NCBI GenBank assembly: GCA_023436515.1 | Contig: JAEZIV010000472.1 | Coordinates: 1 to 9,371 of the forward strand | Origin: Bacillota bacterium | GTDB taxonomy: Bacteria; Bacillota; Clostridia; Acetivibrionales; DSM-1351 | Reading direction: 5' to 3' | DNA length: 9,371 nucleotides | Part shown: positions 1 to 6,680 of the stretch, in pieces | Layout of the letters: each line of letters begins with the position of its first letter | How positions within the stretch are numbered: position 1 is the stretch's first letter | Program-made: the position numbers and the translations under genes | The notes under the pieces: generated by a model | What the model saw: only the letters and a program-made list of their open reading frames with translations | The model's database searches: none | Told to the model about the DNA's origin: nothing

Positions 1-239
1 TTGCAAACCGCCATATGGTCTATAATAAAAGTGTAAATACCGCGGAACTTTTGGAAAAAGAAAACAAGGCTATCATAATCAGACCTGATAAACCTGTAGA
101 GGTTTCAAGGTTCGAAAGAAATCCTGAAAATCTTAGAAGGCTTTATAATACCGGTTATGAGGATGCCTCAGCGAAATTCGATAAAATTATGGAGCTTTGC
201 CAATCTGCAGAAAACTTTAGCTTTCAGCCGAAATTATAA
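1..239 (+). CDS. Patatin-like phospholipase, C-terminal fragment
   Basis: This is the 3' end of a gene that begins left of the window. The frame is open from base 3 and ends in TAA. The first visible residues are ANRHMVYN, so the internal ATG at base 15 is probably not the real start. The visible ~79 residues contain a KAIIIRPDKPVEVSRFER stretch and then NLRRLYNTGYEDA. This matches my recollection of the C-terminal region of bacterial patatin-like phospholipases, where a pathogenicity-island-type lipid acyl hydrolase domain is followed by a 'xIIRPxxPxxVxRxE' segment and an 'LxxLYxxGYxDA' helix. The catalytic Ser-Asp dyad would lie outside the window and is not seen. The gene converges on the pilus operon and shows no functional link to it. 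The family call rests on motif memory from a short fragment. Confidence 0.75.
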   Translation, partial: ANRHMVYNKSVNTAELLEKENKAIIIRPDKPVEVSRFERNPENLRRLYNTGYEDASAKFDKIMELCQSAENFSFQPKL

Positions 240-296
240 GGGTGTGCTTGCGAAGTAAATGCGCTTTATGCTATGCTTCTCATTCATGTTAAATCT
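240..296. other. Convergent intergenic gap without clear terminator
   Basis: This 57-base gap separates the patatin-like gene from the end of the pilus operon on the opposite strand. It holds only a weak, bulged, AT-rich inverted repeat (about 252-279: GAAG..TAAA pairing with TTTA..CTTC, with a 7-base bulge). Neither strand shows a GC-rich stem followed by a T-run, so no intrinsic terminator can be called. Confidence 0.5.
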
Positions 297-806
297 TTAA
301 GTCCCCAGAAAGCCAGTGAGCGCATTTATTAGTACACCGGCTGCTATAGCTGGTGAAAGCTTGAAAATATGTCTACTGCAAATGTCATTTGCTGAAATAA
401 GCTTTGGAGATATAAAGTATAACTTTATATCACTTGCCATTGATAAAAACACTTCTTTCAGTTCTCTCCTTCCAATCGACCTTACAATGCATATAATACC
501 CGCAGTCAGAAAGGAATAAATAATGATATATATTATTGCCCTCCATCCAAGTAAAGCGCCGATTGCGCTGAACAGCTTAATGTCTCCGGCTCCTATATGC
601 CTTGTATAAAAAAATATTCCAAGAAACAGTACCGGTAGAATTAAACCTGCAAAGCTCATTTTCAGTCCACTTATACCGATATTATATGTATTAATAACTA
701 TACCTGCCAGCGCAGCCATAAACACATGACAGTTTTTTATTTTTGAGGTTTTTATATCACTGATAACTGAGATAATCAGTAAGACATAAAGTATTATATG
801 AACTAT
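297..806 (-). CDS. A24 prepilin peptidase (second copy), apparent ATA start
   Basis: This is a small membrane aspartyl protease of the A24 family (TadV/CpaA type), which cleaves the leader of prepilins at the cytoplasmic membrane. Read from an ATA codon at 806-804, it gives 169 residues. It has a first hydrophobic helix, SDIKTSKIKN with the first catalytic Asp near residue 17, and IGAGDIKLF with the GxGD-motif Asp near residue 75. Several further membrane helices follow. The first ATG/GTG/TTG in frame is GTG at 725. That start would delete the first helix and the first catalytic Asp, leaving 142 residues and an incomplete active site. The frame is open upstream to a TAG at 827-825. An AGGAGGTG ribosome binding site lies inside the end of the FHA gene, about 7 nt before the ATA, and ATAG overlaps that gene's TAG stop. 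The family call is firm. The start codon is inference; a one-base error or a decayed start codon would also explain it. Confidence 0.82.
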   Translation of the reverse strand: MVHIILYVLLIISVISDIKTSKIKNCHVFMAALAGIVINTYNIGISGLKMSFAGLILPVLFLGIFFYTRHIGAGDIKLFSAIGALLGWRAIIYIIIYSFLTAGIICIVRSIGRRELKEVFLSMASDIKLYFISPKLISANDICSRHIFKLSPAIAAGVLINALTGFLGT

Positions 807-2224
807 ACCACCACCTCCTCGGCTCTATCGGTATTTAAGAACCTGTATTCCAGATTGGCGAACCTGACCAGGTCATTATTTATCACTTTTTTTCTTGTAT
901 TGGGTACGAGTCTGGTTTCGTTTATGAAAGTACCATTTCTCGAATTACAATCAATAAGATAGTATTCTCCCCCCTCATTTAAGACCTCAGCATGAATTTT
1001 CCCTATGGAGATGCAGTTGATAACGGAATCTACAAACTCCTCCATTCTGCCAATCAATACACTCTTTTTATTAAGTTCAATTATTTCCTCACCTTCGAGT
1101 GCCTTTAGATAAGCATGGGCATTAACCCTCGGTTTCCTTATTATTTCAGTTTCACCATGATACTTTACAACACATGGAGTTTTATTTGAATGATTATTAA
1201 CAGAATTTTCACTGTTCCCCGCTTTCTTGTTGTCCTTAATGGTATTTTCCTTCACCTTTGCTTTAATACTACTGAGCATAACAGGAAGCTTTACAGGTTT
1301 TTCGGAGCTGGTCCCTTCAAACAAGAGTCTATATGCCAGAAAATCAACGCAGCCAAGAATTCCAAGCAGTATAAGTGCTGTAAACAGTTTGTTATCAGTC
1401 ATATCAATAAAATTACTTTTTATCAAAAGAAGATAAATGACTATAAAAAGAGGTTGTAGCAAAAGGAATTTAGTATTTATTTTATTAATCTTTTTTGTAG
1501 GCAAGTGGTTTTTTGCTATGTCCAATTTGACCGTTGAATCTATTTTGGGTATCTTGATTGCTGCTTCTTTAGAAGCAACTGCTTTACCCGCGGTATAATC
1601 CTCCGGGTCACTTTTAGCGACAATCGCGCCACCGGCTTTTGTTTTTGTTATAACGTTTCCCAGTAGGTCCTGGACGAGAGTTTTTAGAGAGCTTAAGCTG
1701 AAAAGCTCACTTTTAATATTTTCAAGAATTTTCTGTATATAGTTGTCACTGTCTTCTCCATTAAAGTCGGCCAATCCTACAATTAGCCTGGTAAAAAAGG
1801 ATTTGAAATCGTTTCTTTCTCTTCTAAAGGGAAGATAGACAAAATATACATCACCTCTTTCGGGCTCAACAAAAATGTATCTCTCATCAAGTAAGATATT
1901 ATGCTCATACAACAAGTAATCTTTTGTGTTTAGAATGTTGTTAATCATGCTCAGAAGCATGAACAAAAACTCGTTCCTGTTGAATTTTTTTCTTGACATA
2001 TATCCGATCAAATTGCATTTAGAGGTGACATTAAAAAATAAGTTAAGCTCACTGTCAATATAATTTACATTAAGCTCCAACAAACCACTTATATTATTAT
2101 TGAGCAGCATCTGAACCTGATAGCTCAAAATGCTCAGCTCTTCCCTCATCCTTAAAATCATATAATTTGAGGATGAATAGTTTTCGAAACAAATATTAAA
2201 CTCTTTTTCTAGATTAATGTCCAT
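803..2224 (-). CDS. Membrane protein with DUF6382-like N-terminus and C-terminal FHA domain
   Basis: This 473-residue protein has three parts. Residues ~1-190 form a soluble domain resembling the DUF6382 region that often precedes FHA domains in clostridial Tad loci. Two hydrophobic helices follow (about 252-269 and 280-303). After a polar Asn/Lys/Ser-rich linker there is an FHA domain (about 388-463). The FHA landmarks visible are IGR (391-393), IGKIHAEV with His411, and NSRNGT with Asn430-Gly431. FHA domains bind phosphothreonine peptides, so the protein probably links Ser/Thr phosphorylation to pilus assembly or acts as a scaffold at the membrane. The residue three before the conserved His is usually Ser (SxxH) but is Gly408 here. 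The start is ATG, with AGGGG about 7 nt upstream. The FHA and membrane calls are firm. DUF6382 is from memory of the family, and its relation to EssB/YukC-type pseudokinase folds is only a suggestion. Confidence 0.88.
   Translation of the reverse strand: MDINLEKEFNICFENYSSSNYMILRMREELSILSYQVQMLLNNNISGLLELNVNYIDSELNLFFNVTSKCNLIGYMSRKKFNRNEFLFMLLSMINNILNTKDYLLYEHNILLDERYIFVEPERGDVYFVYLPFRRERNDFKSFFTRLIVGLADFNGEDSDNYIQKILENIKSELFSLSSLKTLVQDLLGNVITKTKAGGAIVAKSDPEDYTAGKAVASKEAAIKIPKIDSTVKLDIAKNHLPTKKINKINTKFLLLQPLFIVIYLLLIKSNFIDMTDNKLFTALILLGILGCVDFLAYRLLFEGTSSEKPVKLPVMLSSIKAKVKENTIKDNKKAGNSENSVNNHSNKTPCVVKYHGETEIIRKPRVNAHAYLKALEGEEIIELNKKSVLIGRMEEFVDSVINCISIGKIHAEVLNEGGEYYLIDCNSRNGTFINETRLVPNTRKKVINNDLVRFANLEYRFLNTDRAEEVVV
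811..820 (-). promoter_or_regulatory. Strong ribosome binding site inside the FHA gene end
   Basis: The minus strand reads GAGGAGGTGG here, a near-perfect Shine-Dalgarno sequence. It also codes the final Glu and Val residues of the FHA protein. It lies about 7 nt upstream of the ATA at 806, so it supports translation of the second prepilin peptidase from that position and suggests coupling to the upstream gene. Confidence 0.65.
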
Positions 2225-2249
2225 TTGTATGCCCCTCTCAGGTAAATAA

Positions 2250-2741
2250 TTAGAAAGAAATCAGAAATACAGTAGCAATCAGTATAAACGGGGTAAACGG
2301 CAGCTCATGCTTAACATTGGCTTCTTTGAATATAAGCAGTAAGACTGAAAAAAAACCTGTAATAATAACCGACAAGAACAATATTCCCGGTATTTGAGAA
2401 ATACCGGTATAGAGGCCTGTCACAGTCATTACAAGCAAATCCCCCATGCCGACCTGTCCTTTTGTTACAAGGATTAGCATACCTACAGCACTAAAGGCTG
2501 CTACCCCTCCTATCAGGCTGTCCTGTATACCGGATGGAAATCCAATAAAAAGCGAAATAATGAGCCATAAGCCAAAGGCCAAAATAATCAACCATAGTGG
2601 AATTTCTCTACTACACAAATCAAATAATGCAGCTGCGGCTAAAAATAAAGTCAAGATTGTCATTAATATCGAACTGCTGTGAATAGCCGTTGATATTCCC
2701 AAAAGTACTAAAACACTATTTACTAGAGTTGCCATTTTCAT
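2250..2741 (-). CDS. A24 prepilin peptidase (first copy)
   Basis: This is a polytopic membrane aspartyl protease that removes prepilin leaders on the cytoplasmic side. From ATG 2741 it has 163 residues, typical of the short TadV/CpaA type that lacks the N-methyltransferase domain. The first catalytic Asp is in FDLCSREIPLW (about residue 41). The second is in GQVGMGDLL, the GxGD motif (about residue 101). A C-terminal ELPFTPFIL matches the 'PFxPf' segment common in A24 enzymes. The start is uncertain. ATG 2741 has only a weak GGGTG upstream. GTG 2759 has GGGAG at about 8 nt spacing and would add six residues. ATG 2735 is also possible. The frame stays open to 2783. All these starts lie inside the end of the preceding TadE-like gene, so the two genes overlap and are probably translationally coupled. 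Confidence 0.87.
   Translation of the reverse strand: MKMATLVNSVLVLLGISTAIHSSSILMTILTLFLAAAALFDLCSREIPLWLIILAFGLWLIISLFIGFPSGIQDSLIGGVAAFSAVGMLILVTKGQVGMGDLLVMTVTGLYTGISQIPGILFLSVIITGFFSVLLLIFKEANVKHELPFTPFILIATVFLISF
2387..2407. repeat. Perfect 9-bp inverted repeat inside the peptidase gene
   Basis: CCGGTATTT (2387-2395), a 3-base loop GAG, and AAATACCGG (2399-2407) form a perfect hairpin within the first prepilin peptidase gene. It encodes TGISQIPG just after the GxGD region. No T-run follows on either strand, so it is not a typical terminator. It may be chance within coding sequence. Confidence 0.55.
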
Positions 2742-3801
2742 TTTTATCACCCGAATCACTTTCACCACTCCCTTGTTTACCATAAGCCTTTATAACTCTC
2801 AGCGTTATGCCTTTGCTTCTGGCCAACTCAATGCACTTATTTATAACACTTTGCTGACTCATACTTACCTCTGTCTCTGGAATTACTAATACCAGCTCCT
2901 TTCGAAGGATTTGTGTGGAGCTGATTGAGTACTCACCGCTAGTGTCCCCGTTAAACTCTTCAAGCTTATTTATATATCCATTTATTTTTTTCCTGAGACT
3001 GACGGAGTCCTTGTAATATGTTTCATCAATATTCAGACTCTTTATGCTTGTAACAGTCCCACTCTCATACCTTGCAATAACAGGGAAATTAAATGGAAGA
3101 TTTGCTCCCTGGAGTTTCCTTATTTCACTGCCTCGCTTTATATTTGGTAAATCCCAAAGATTTTTTCCCGGCTGCCCTTCCTCCTCCCGGGTAGTTACTC
3201 CATTTTCACCCGCCCAAATGCAAACCGAGGCAGTCTGCCTTATGGTTATTTGAGGAAGTAAATTTGCTAGAAAGGGAAAGCTGATATTGTATACAGCCGT
3301 AATATCAATACTTCTCCCATCTGCAAGCATAGTGCTTTCAGTAAAACTTATTCCATCAAAACCCTCAACTATATTCAAGCCGATCAAAGCCTCATTTACA
3401 TTTCCCTTAAAATTGGTTTCCAGATGCTTTTTAACAAGCTGCTTAGAAATAGGTACTAAGGCTAACTGTGCACGAAGGTAATCTGTAGCTTCCTTACCCG
3501 CTTGCTCAATGCTTGAGGTCACCCAGCTATCACCAAAGGTATCACTAACAGAAGCCGAACTGCTAAACCGCTCAATTCCGCTGATTAACTCTTCAGCATT
3601 AGTCTCATAATAAATCAGACTATATACTCCCATCTCTCTTCCTGCTCCGGAAAGTGCATTGTGAAGAAGGTCATTAACATAATAGATTCGTATAATAAAA
3701 GCAAAGGCTATCACAGCTATAATTATAAAGGGGAGAATAATGGCTGCCTCAACAGTGATAGATCCTTTAGCTGTGTTCAATAATAGACGATTTAACTTCA
3801 C
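2716..3801 (-). CDS. TadE-like minor pilin/pseudopilin with extended C-terminal region
   Basis: The N-terminus carries a short basic leader and the prepilin-like site AKG|SITVEAA, with Glu at +5 after the predicted cleavage. A ~25-residue hydrophobic helix follows (IILPFIIIAVIAFAF...). This is the TadE-type N-terminus of minor pilus components. At 361 residues it is about twice the usual TadE length. The extra C-terminal part contains KELVLVIPETE followed by a helix and ITLRVIKAYGK, a beta-alpha-beta-like pattern, and ends in a Gly/Ser/Asp/Asn-rich hydrophilic tail. I chose GTG 3801 because GGAGG lies about 7 nt upstream of it. ATG 3816 is in frame but has no ribosome binding site, and the GGAGG falls inside its own first codons. 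The gene follows the coiled-coil protein by about 21 nt, and its tail overlaps the first peptidase gene. It is a likely substrate of one of the two peptidases encoded downstream. Confidence 0.8.
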   Translation of the reverse strand: MKLNRLLLNTAKGSITVEAAIILPFIIIAVIAFAFIIRIYYVNDLLHNALSGAGREMGVYSLIYYETNAEELISGIERFSSSASVSDTFGDSWVTSSIEQAGKEATDYLRAQLALVPISKQLVKKHLETNFKGNVNEALIGLNIVEGFDGISFTESTMLADGRSIDITAVYNISFPFLANLLPQITIRQTASVCIWAGENGVTTREEEGQPGKNLWDLPNIKRGSEIRKLQGANLPFNFPVIARYESGTVTSIKSLNIDETYYKDSVSLRKKINGYINKLEEFNGDTSGEYSISSTQILRKELVLVIPETEVSMSQQSVINKCIELARSKGITLRVIKAYGKQGSGESDSGDKNENGNSSK

Positions 3802-3822
3802 TCCAAGACCTCCCATCAGCTT

Positions 3823-5979
3823 TCAATATCCAAGCAGCATGTTTTTTTCAATATAGAATCGAGAAGCTTTTCTTCCGTCCTTAACTGAAAAAAACGGTAT
3901 AGACAAAAACATATTTTTAATTGATACTGTGGTTTTGGCTTTGAGCGCAACGTGTGAATCCTGTATTGTATAACCAGGATATGACATGCCTACATTTAAT
4001 TGAATCAAGTCCTGTATTCTTGCAATTTTCTTATCCTTATCGGTCATAAGCAGAAATATTCTTAAATAATCCTGATAACTGAGAAAAAACGGGTTATCAT
4101 CCTTTGCACCCGACTTTTTGCTGTTTACTGCCCCGGAAATATCTGTTTTCCACAAATCCTTCGTCTTGAAAAGGGCTATTTTTTCACCAAGACTTAGTTG
4201 CTCCTGATCGTACAGTGACTCAAACATAGCCCAGGAGAATACCAGCGCCGTCTGGATTAGCGGAAGCGATAAACCTGCATTCCAACTGCTTAACGCAGCA
4301 GCTAGGCTTGTAACTCTGCTCATTTTTGACGGATCGGTATATATGTGTATAATATTAGAAACCACCCTGATAGAAAGAATTTCAGCCTTAGTCAGCAATG
4401 AGTTTATACCTTCATCCTTATTCCCGTTAATAATATATTCCACTTCATAATAAGAAAAATAGCCATCTCTTTCGGTCTTATCCTGTCCTCGCAGGTTATA
4501 GCCCTTTGCTTCCTCTTCTCCCTTAAGGAGAGGTACATCATGCTTAAAAACTCCCATTATATACTCATTTAGAAACAATTCTTCAGCAATATTTTTGGCT
4601 AATTGAGTAAGTCCACTTTCTTTCTCTGACAAGTAATCCAGTTCCTTTTCAGCACCATTATCCGGACTGAAATCCGAAGTATTCCAACCAGAATTTTCTT
4701 CGTAATAATTACTCCTTCTAGATGGAAGCTTAGCAAGTAGCTCACTACTGATTGCTTTGAGTTCCCCCTTTTTATTTAAAGCCTTATTAAGCTCCTGAAG
4801 CACCTTGCTTCTGTTATCCTCATCCTCCGTTGACTCCGGGTTGGCTTTATTGAAGGTGTAGTTAACCTTAGAGGTATCTGTAAAGCTCTCCATAGACCTT
4901 AAAAATTCTGTATCCTGGCTGTTTGAATCAGAAAGAATCTTTTCGCACCTATTAATGTTAGACTCAATGCACTCACCTATAGACTCGGAATTATCTTCAG
5001 CTATTAGCTTTTTCATTTCAATAAGACTCTTACGATATGCATCTTCCATCTCTTTTAGACCGTCCTGAGTAGGTTCCAGTGCTGCAAGCTCTTCCTCAAT
5101 TCTTTTTTTAAGCTGCTCCTTCTGAGTAGTGATGCTTTGAGCAAATTCCATCGCCTCTTCATTTAGGTTTTTGAAGCTCTTGAGACTTTCGAGCAAGGCG
5201 TTTTTTATGTTGCTTTTTGCAGCCTCTTGTGCAGTAATAGCATCTTTTATAGAGCTTATTTTATTGGTCAGATCATCTTTTTTATGCTTGTCTTTTTCTT
5301 TTGAATATAGTTCCTCAAGTTTATTTAAGTTCCCATTCAAAGTAGAAGTCTCGGTAAGCGTATTAGAATATTTCTCACTCAACTCCTTGATTTTTGTTGT
5401 AATCCCCGAGTTATTAATCTTGCCTGATTTATCCTCAAGGAGCAGTTGAAGTTCTCCTATGGCACCTGCCTTCTTATCAGTCTCCATTTTCTTTTTATAA
5501 AGCTTTGAGCCCTTTGATATGTTCTTAATGCCGTTTATCTTTGATATCAGATCTGCTGCTATTTCTGCGGGAGCCCTATATTTCATAAAGTCGTTTATTT
5601 GTCTTTCAAATATCTCTCTATTGCCTAGACTGAGAGGTCTTTCAAGTAAGACATTCTCAATATTGTAGCCATAGAGTAAATCCTGACTTCCTATATTAAG
5701 ATTTCTAGAAAGGTATTCACCGAAGGTATCGTTAAGTGTTTCATAGTCCAGGTAATAAGCGAACAAGCCATATTGATCCTTTAATAGATTGTTGTAATTG
5801 CCCAGCACCGAAGTAAGTGCAGTTCCGCCAGCTCTTTGAATTTGTGCTTCGGCAAGTTTAATTCTTGCTGCATCAACAAAGGTTGCTGCTACTAAAAATA
5901 TAGAAGCCAATACTATGCTTACAAAAATCGTTATTGAGCCCCTCAAATTAATTATTTTTTTTATTTTAGAGCTTACCAT
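3823..5979 (-). CDS. DUF5702/TadG-like membrane-anchored coiled-coil protein
   Basis: This 718-residue protein has an N-terminal basic stretch, then LRG|SITIFVSIVLASIF, a hydrophobic helix (about residues 15-37), and FVDAARIKLAEAQIQ. That arrangement resembles the start of TadG and TadE-type proteins. The +5 position after the predicted cleavage glycine is Phe19, not Glu. Residues ~150-335 are charged and helical, with Lys/Glu-rich heptad-like runs, indicating a long coiled coil. The C-terminal third contains mixed alpha/beta sequence with YQDYLRIFLLM and RIQDLIQLN, which I associate with DUF5702 proteins of clostridial Tad loci. The start is ATG 5979, with GGGAGG about 14 nt upstream, a rather long spacing, and no better start in frame. 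A role as a large extracytoplasmic or tip component of the pilus is inferred from position and N-terminus. No catalytic motif was recognised. Confidence 0.78.
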   Translation of the reverse strand: MVSSKIKKIINLRGSITIFVSIVLASIFLVAATFVDAARIKLAEAQIQRAGGTALTSVLGNYNNLLKDQYGLFAYYLDYETLNDTFGEYLSRNLNIGSQDLLYGYNIENVLLERPLSLGNREIFERQINDFMKYRAPAEIAADLISKINGIKNISKGSKLYKKKMETDKKAGAIGELQLLLEDKSGKINNSGITTKIKELSEKYSNTLTETSTLNGNLNKLEELYSKEKDKHKKDDLTNKISSIKDAITAQEAAKSNIKNALLESLKSFKNLNEEAMEFAQSITTQKEQLKKRIEEELAALEPTQDGLKEMEDAYRKSLIEMKKLIAEDNSESIGECIESNINRCEKILSDSNSQDTEFLRSMESFTDTSKVNYTFNKANPESTEDEDNRSKVLQELNKALNKKGELKAISSELLAKLPSRRSNYYEENSGWNTSDFSPDNGAEKELDYLSEKESGLTQLAKNIAEELFLNEYIMGVFKHDVPLLKGEEEAKGYNLRGQDKTERDGYFSYYEVEYIINGNKDEGINSLLTKAEILSIRVVSNIIHIYTDPSKMSRVTSLAAALSSWNAGLSLPLIQTALVFSWAMFESLYDQEQLSLGEKIALFKTKDLWKTDISGAVNSKKSGAKDDNPFFLSYQDYLRIFLLMTDKDKKIARIQDLIQLNVGMSYPGYTIQDSHVALKAKTTVSIKNMFLSIPFFSVKDGRKASRFYIEKNMLLGY

Positions 5980-6000
5980 ATTAACAAATAAATCCTCCCT

Positions 6001-6621
6001 TCAGTGTTTTTTCAGTATGGTATCAATAGCCTGACCGACAGAGGATGAGTTTCCAAACCATTCATTATCACTGGCTAATAAATATTTTTTTATATCAATG
6101 ACCATATCAAGATTCCTTACAAACTCAGCATAATCTGAAGCTGGACAGGCTTGCTCGGAGCTGAATTTCATCTCAGCACCAAAACCAAAGACATCAAATA
6201 GCTTACCGGCAGGTAAAGGGTATTTTTCTGATATTTTTACATTTATCTGTTTTAAAAGCAGAATTCGAGAGGTACTTATAGTAACCTCTCTTACTGACTT
6301 TATTAAGGGTGGGCTCATATTAGTGATGGTATAGGCCTCAATTGCCGCCTTTTTATCCTCTAAGCCGGTGTCAACTATTCTCCAGTATGGGTTTGTTTCT
6401 GTATGATAGGTGAACTCCTCACCATATTGATTTATATAATACCCTGCACCCCAGTTGGCGGCATGGCTGGCATTACTTTGTATTACAATATTCTGATAAA
6501 GAATAATGAATACATAAACCAAAAGAACAAAAGTAATAAAAACTATTGAGAAAATAATTGAAGCTTCCACTGTAAAACTGCCTCTAAGCATGAATAGGGA
6601 CTTGAATTGCCATTTTTTCAT
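6001..6621 (-). CDS. tadE: TadE-like minor pilin/pseudopilin
   Basis: This 206-residue protein has a basic N-terminus (MKKWQFKS), the prepilin-like site LRG|SFTVEAS with Glu19 at +5, and a long hydrophobic helix (about residues 20-43) ending in LYQN. The rest is a soluble domain expected outside the membrane. TadE and TadF are pseudopilins that need prepilin-peptidase processing and are required for Flp pilus formation, and the N-terminal layout here matches them. Length is close to the usual 150-200 residues. The start is ATG with AAGGGG 4-5 nt upstream. It is the first gene after the pilin hairpin and is followed 21 nt later by the DUF5702-like gene. It has no close sequence similarity by eye to the second TadE-like protein beyond the leader and helix. 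Confidence 0.85.
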   Translation of the reverse strand: MKKWQFKSLFMLRGSFTVEASIIFSIVFITFVLLVYVFIILYQNIVIQSNASHAANWGAGYYINQYGEEFTYHTETNPYWRIVDTGLEDKKAAIEAYTITNMSPPLIKSVREVTISTSRILLLKQINVKISEKYPLPAGKLFDVFGFGAEMKFSSEQACPASDYAEFVRNLDMVIDIKKYLLASDNEWFGNSSSVGQAIDTILKKH

Positions 6622-6638
6622 AATACCCCTTTCATTCT

Positions 6639-6670
6639 CAGGTGCCCCATGAAATCATGTGCGGCACCTG
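6639..6670 (-). repeat. Hairpin between pilin and minor-subunit genes
   Basis: CAGGTGCC (6639-6646) and GGCACCTG (6663-6670) are perfect 8-bp inverted arms. A second short complement inside the loop, CATG with CATG, can extend the stem after a small asymmetric bulge. The hairpin sits in the only sizeable gap of the operon (6622-6680), 3' of the pilin stop and 5' of tadE. The minus strand after the stem reads AGAATGAAAGGG with no T-run, so a classical intrinsic terminator is unlikely. An mRNA 3'-protecting or processing stem that raises pilin output over the downstream genes is a reasonable inference. Confidence 0.7.
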
Positions 6671-6680
6671 ATTTAGGAAA

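Noticed and set aside
252..279. Possible terminator stem GAAGTAAA / TTTA..CTTC
   Set aside because: The stem is AT-rich, interrupted by a 7-base bulge, and has no T-run.
316..519. Plus-strand open frame opposite the second prepilin peptidase
   Set aside because: It mirrors a conserved A24 coding frame, lacks a ribosome binding site, and resembles no family.
803..820. Programmed -1 frameshift fusing the FHA protein to the second peptidase
   Set aside because: The frames are correctly related, but there is no XXXYYYZ slippery heptamer. The strong ribosome binding site and ATAG overlap favour reinitiation; kept only as an alternative in the finding.
1190..1459. Plus-strand open frames opposite the FHA protein gene
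   Set aside because: They lie opposite the well-supported membrane helices and linker of the FHA protein and have no start signal or recognisable motif.
5171..5449. Plus-strand Leu/Ser-rich open frame
   Set aside because: It is the antisense shadow of the Lys/Glu-rich coiled coil of the DUF5702-like protein.
6267..6290. Inverted repeat GAGAGGT / ACCTCTC inside tadE
   Set aside because: Seven-bp arms with a 10-base loop in coding sequence are within chance expectation and have no positional logic.
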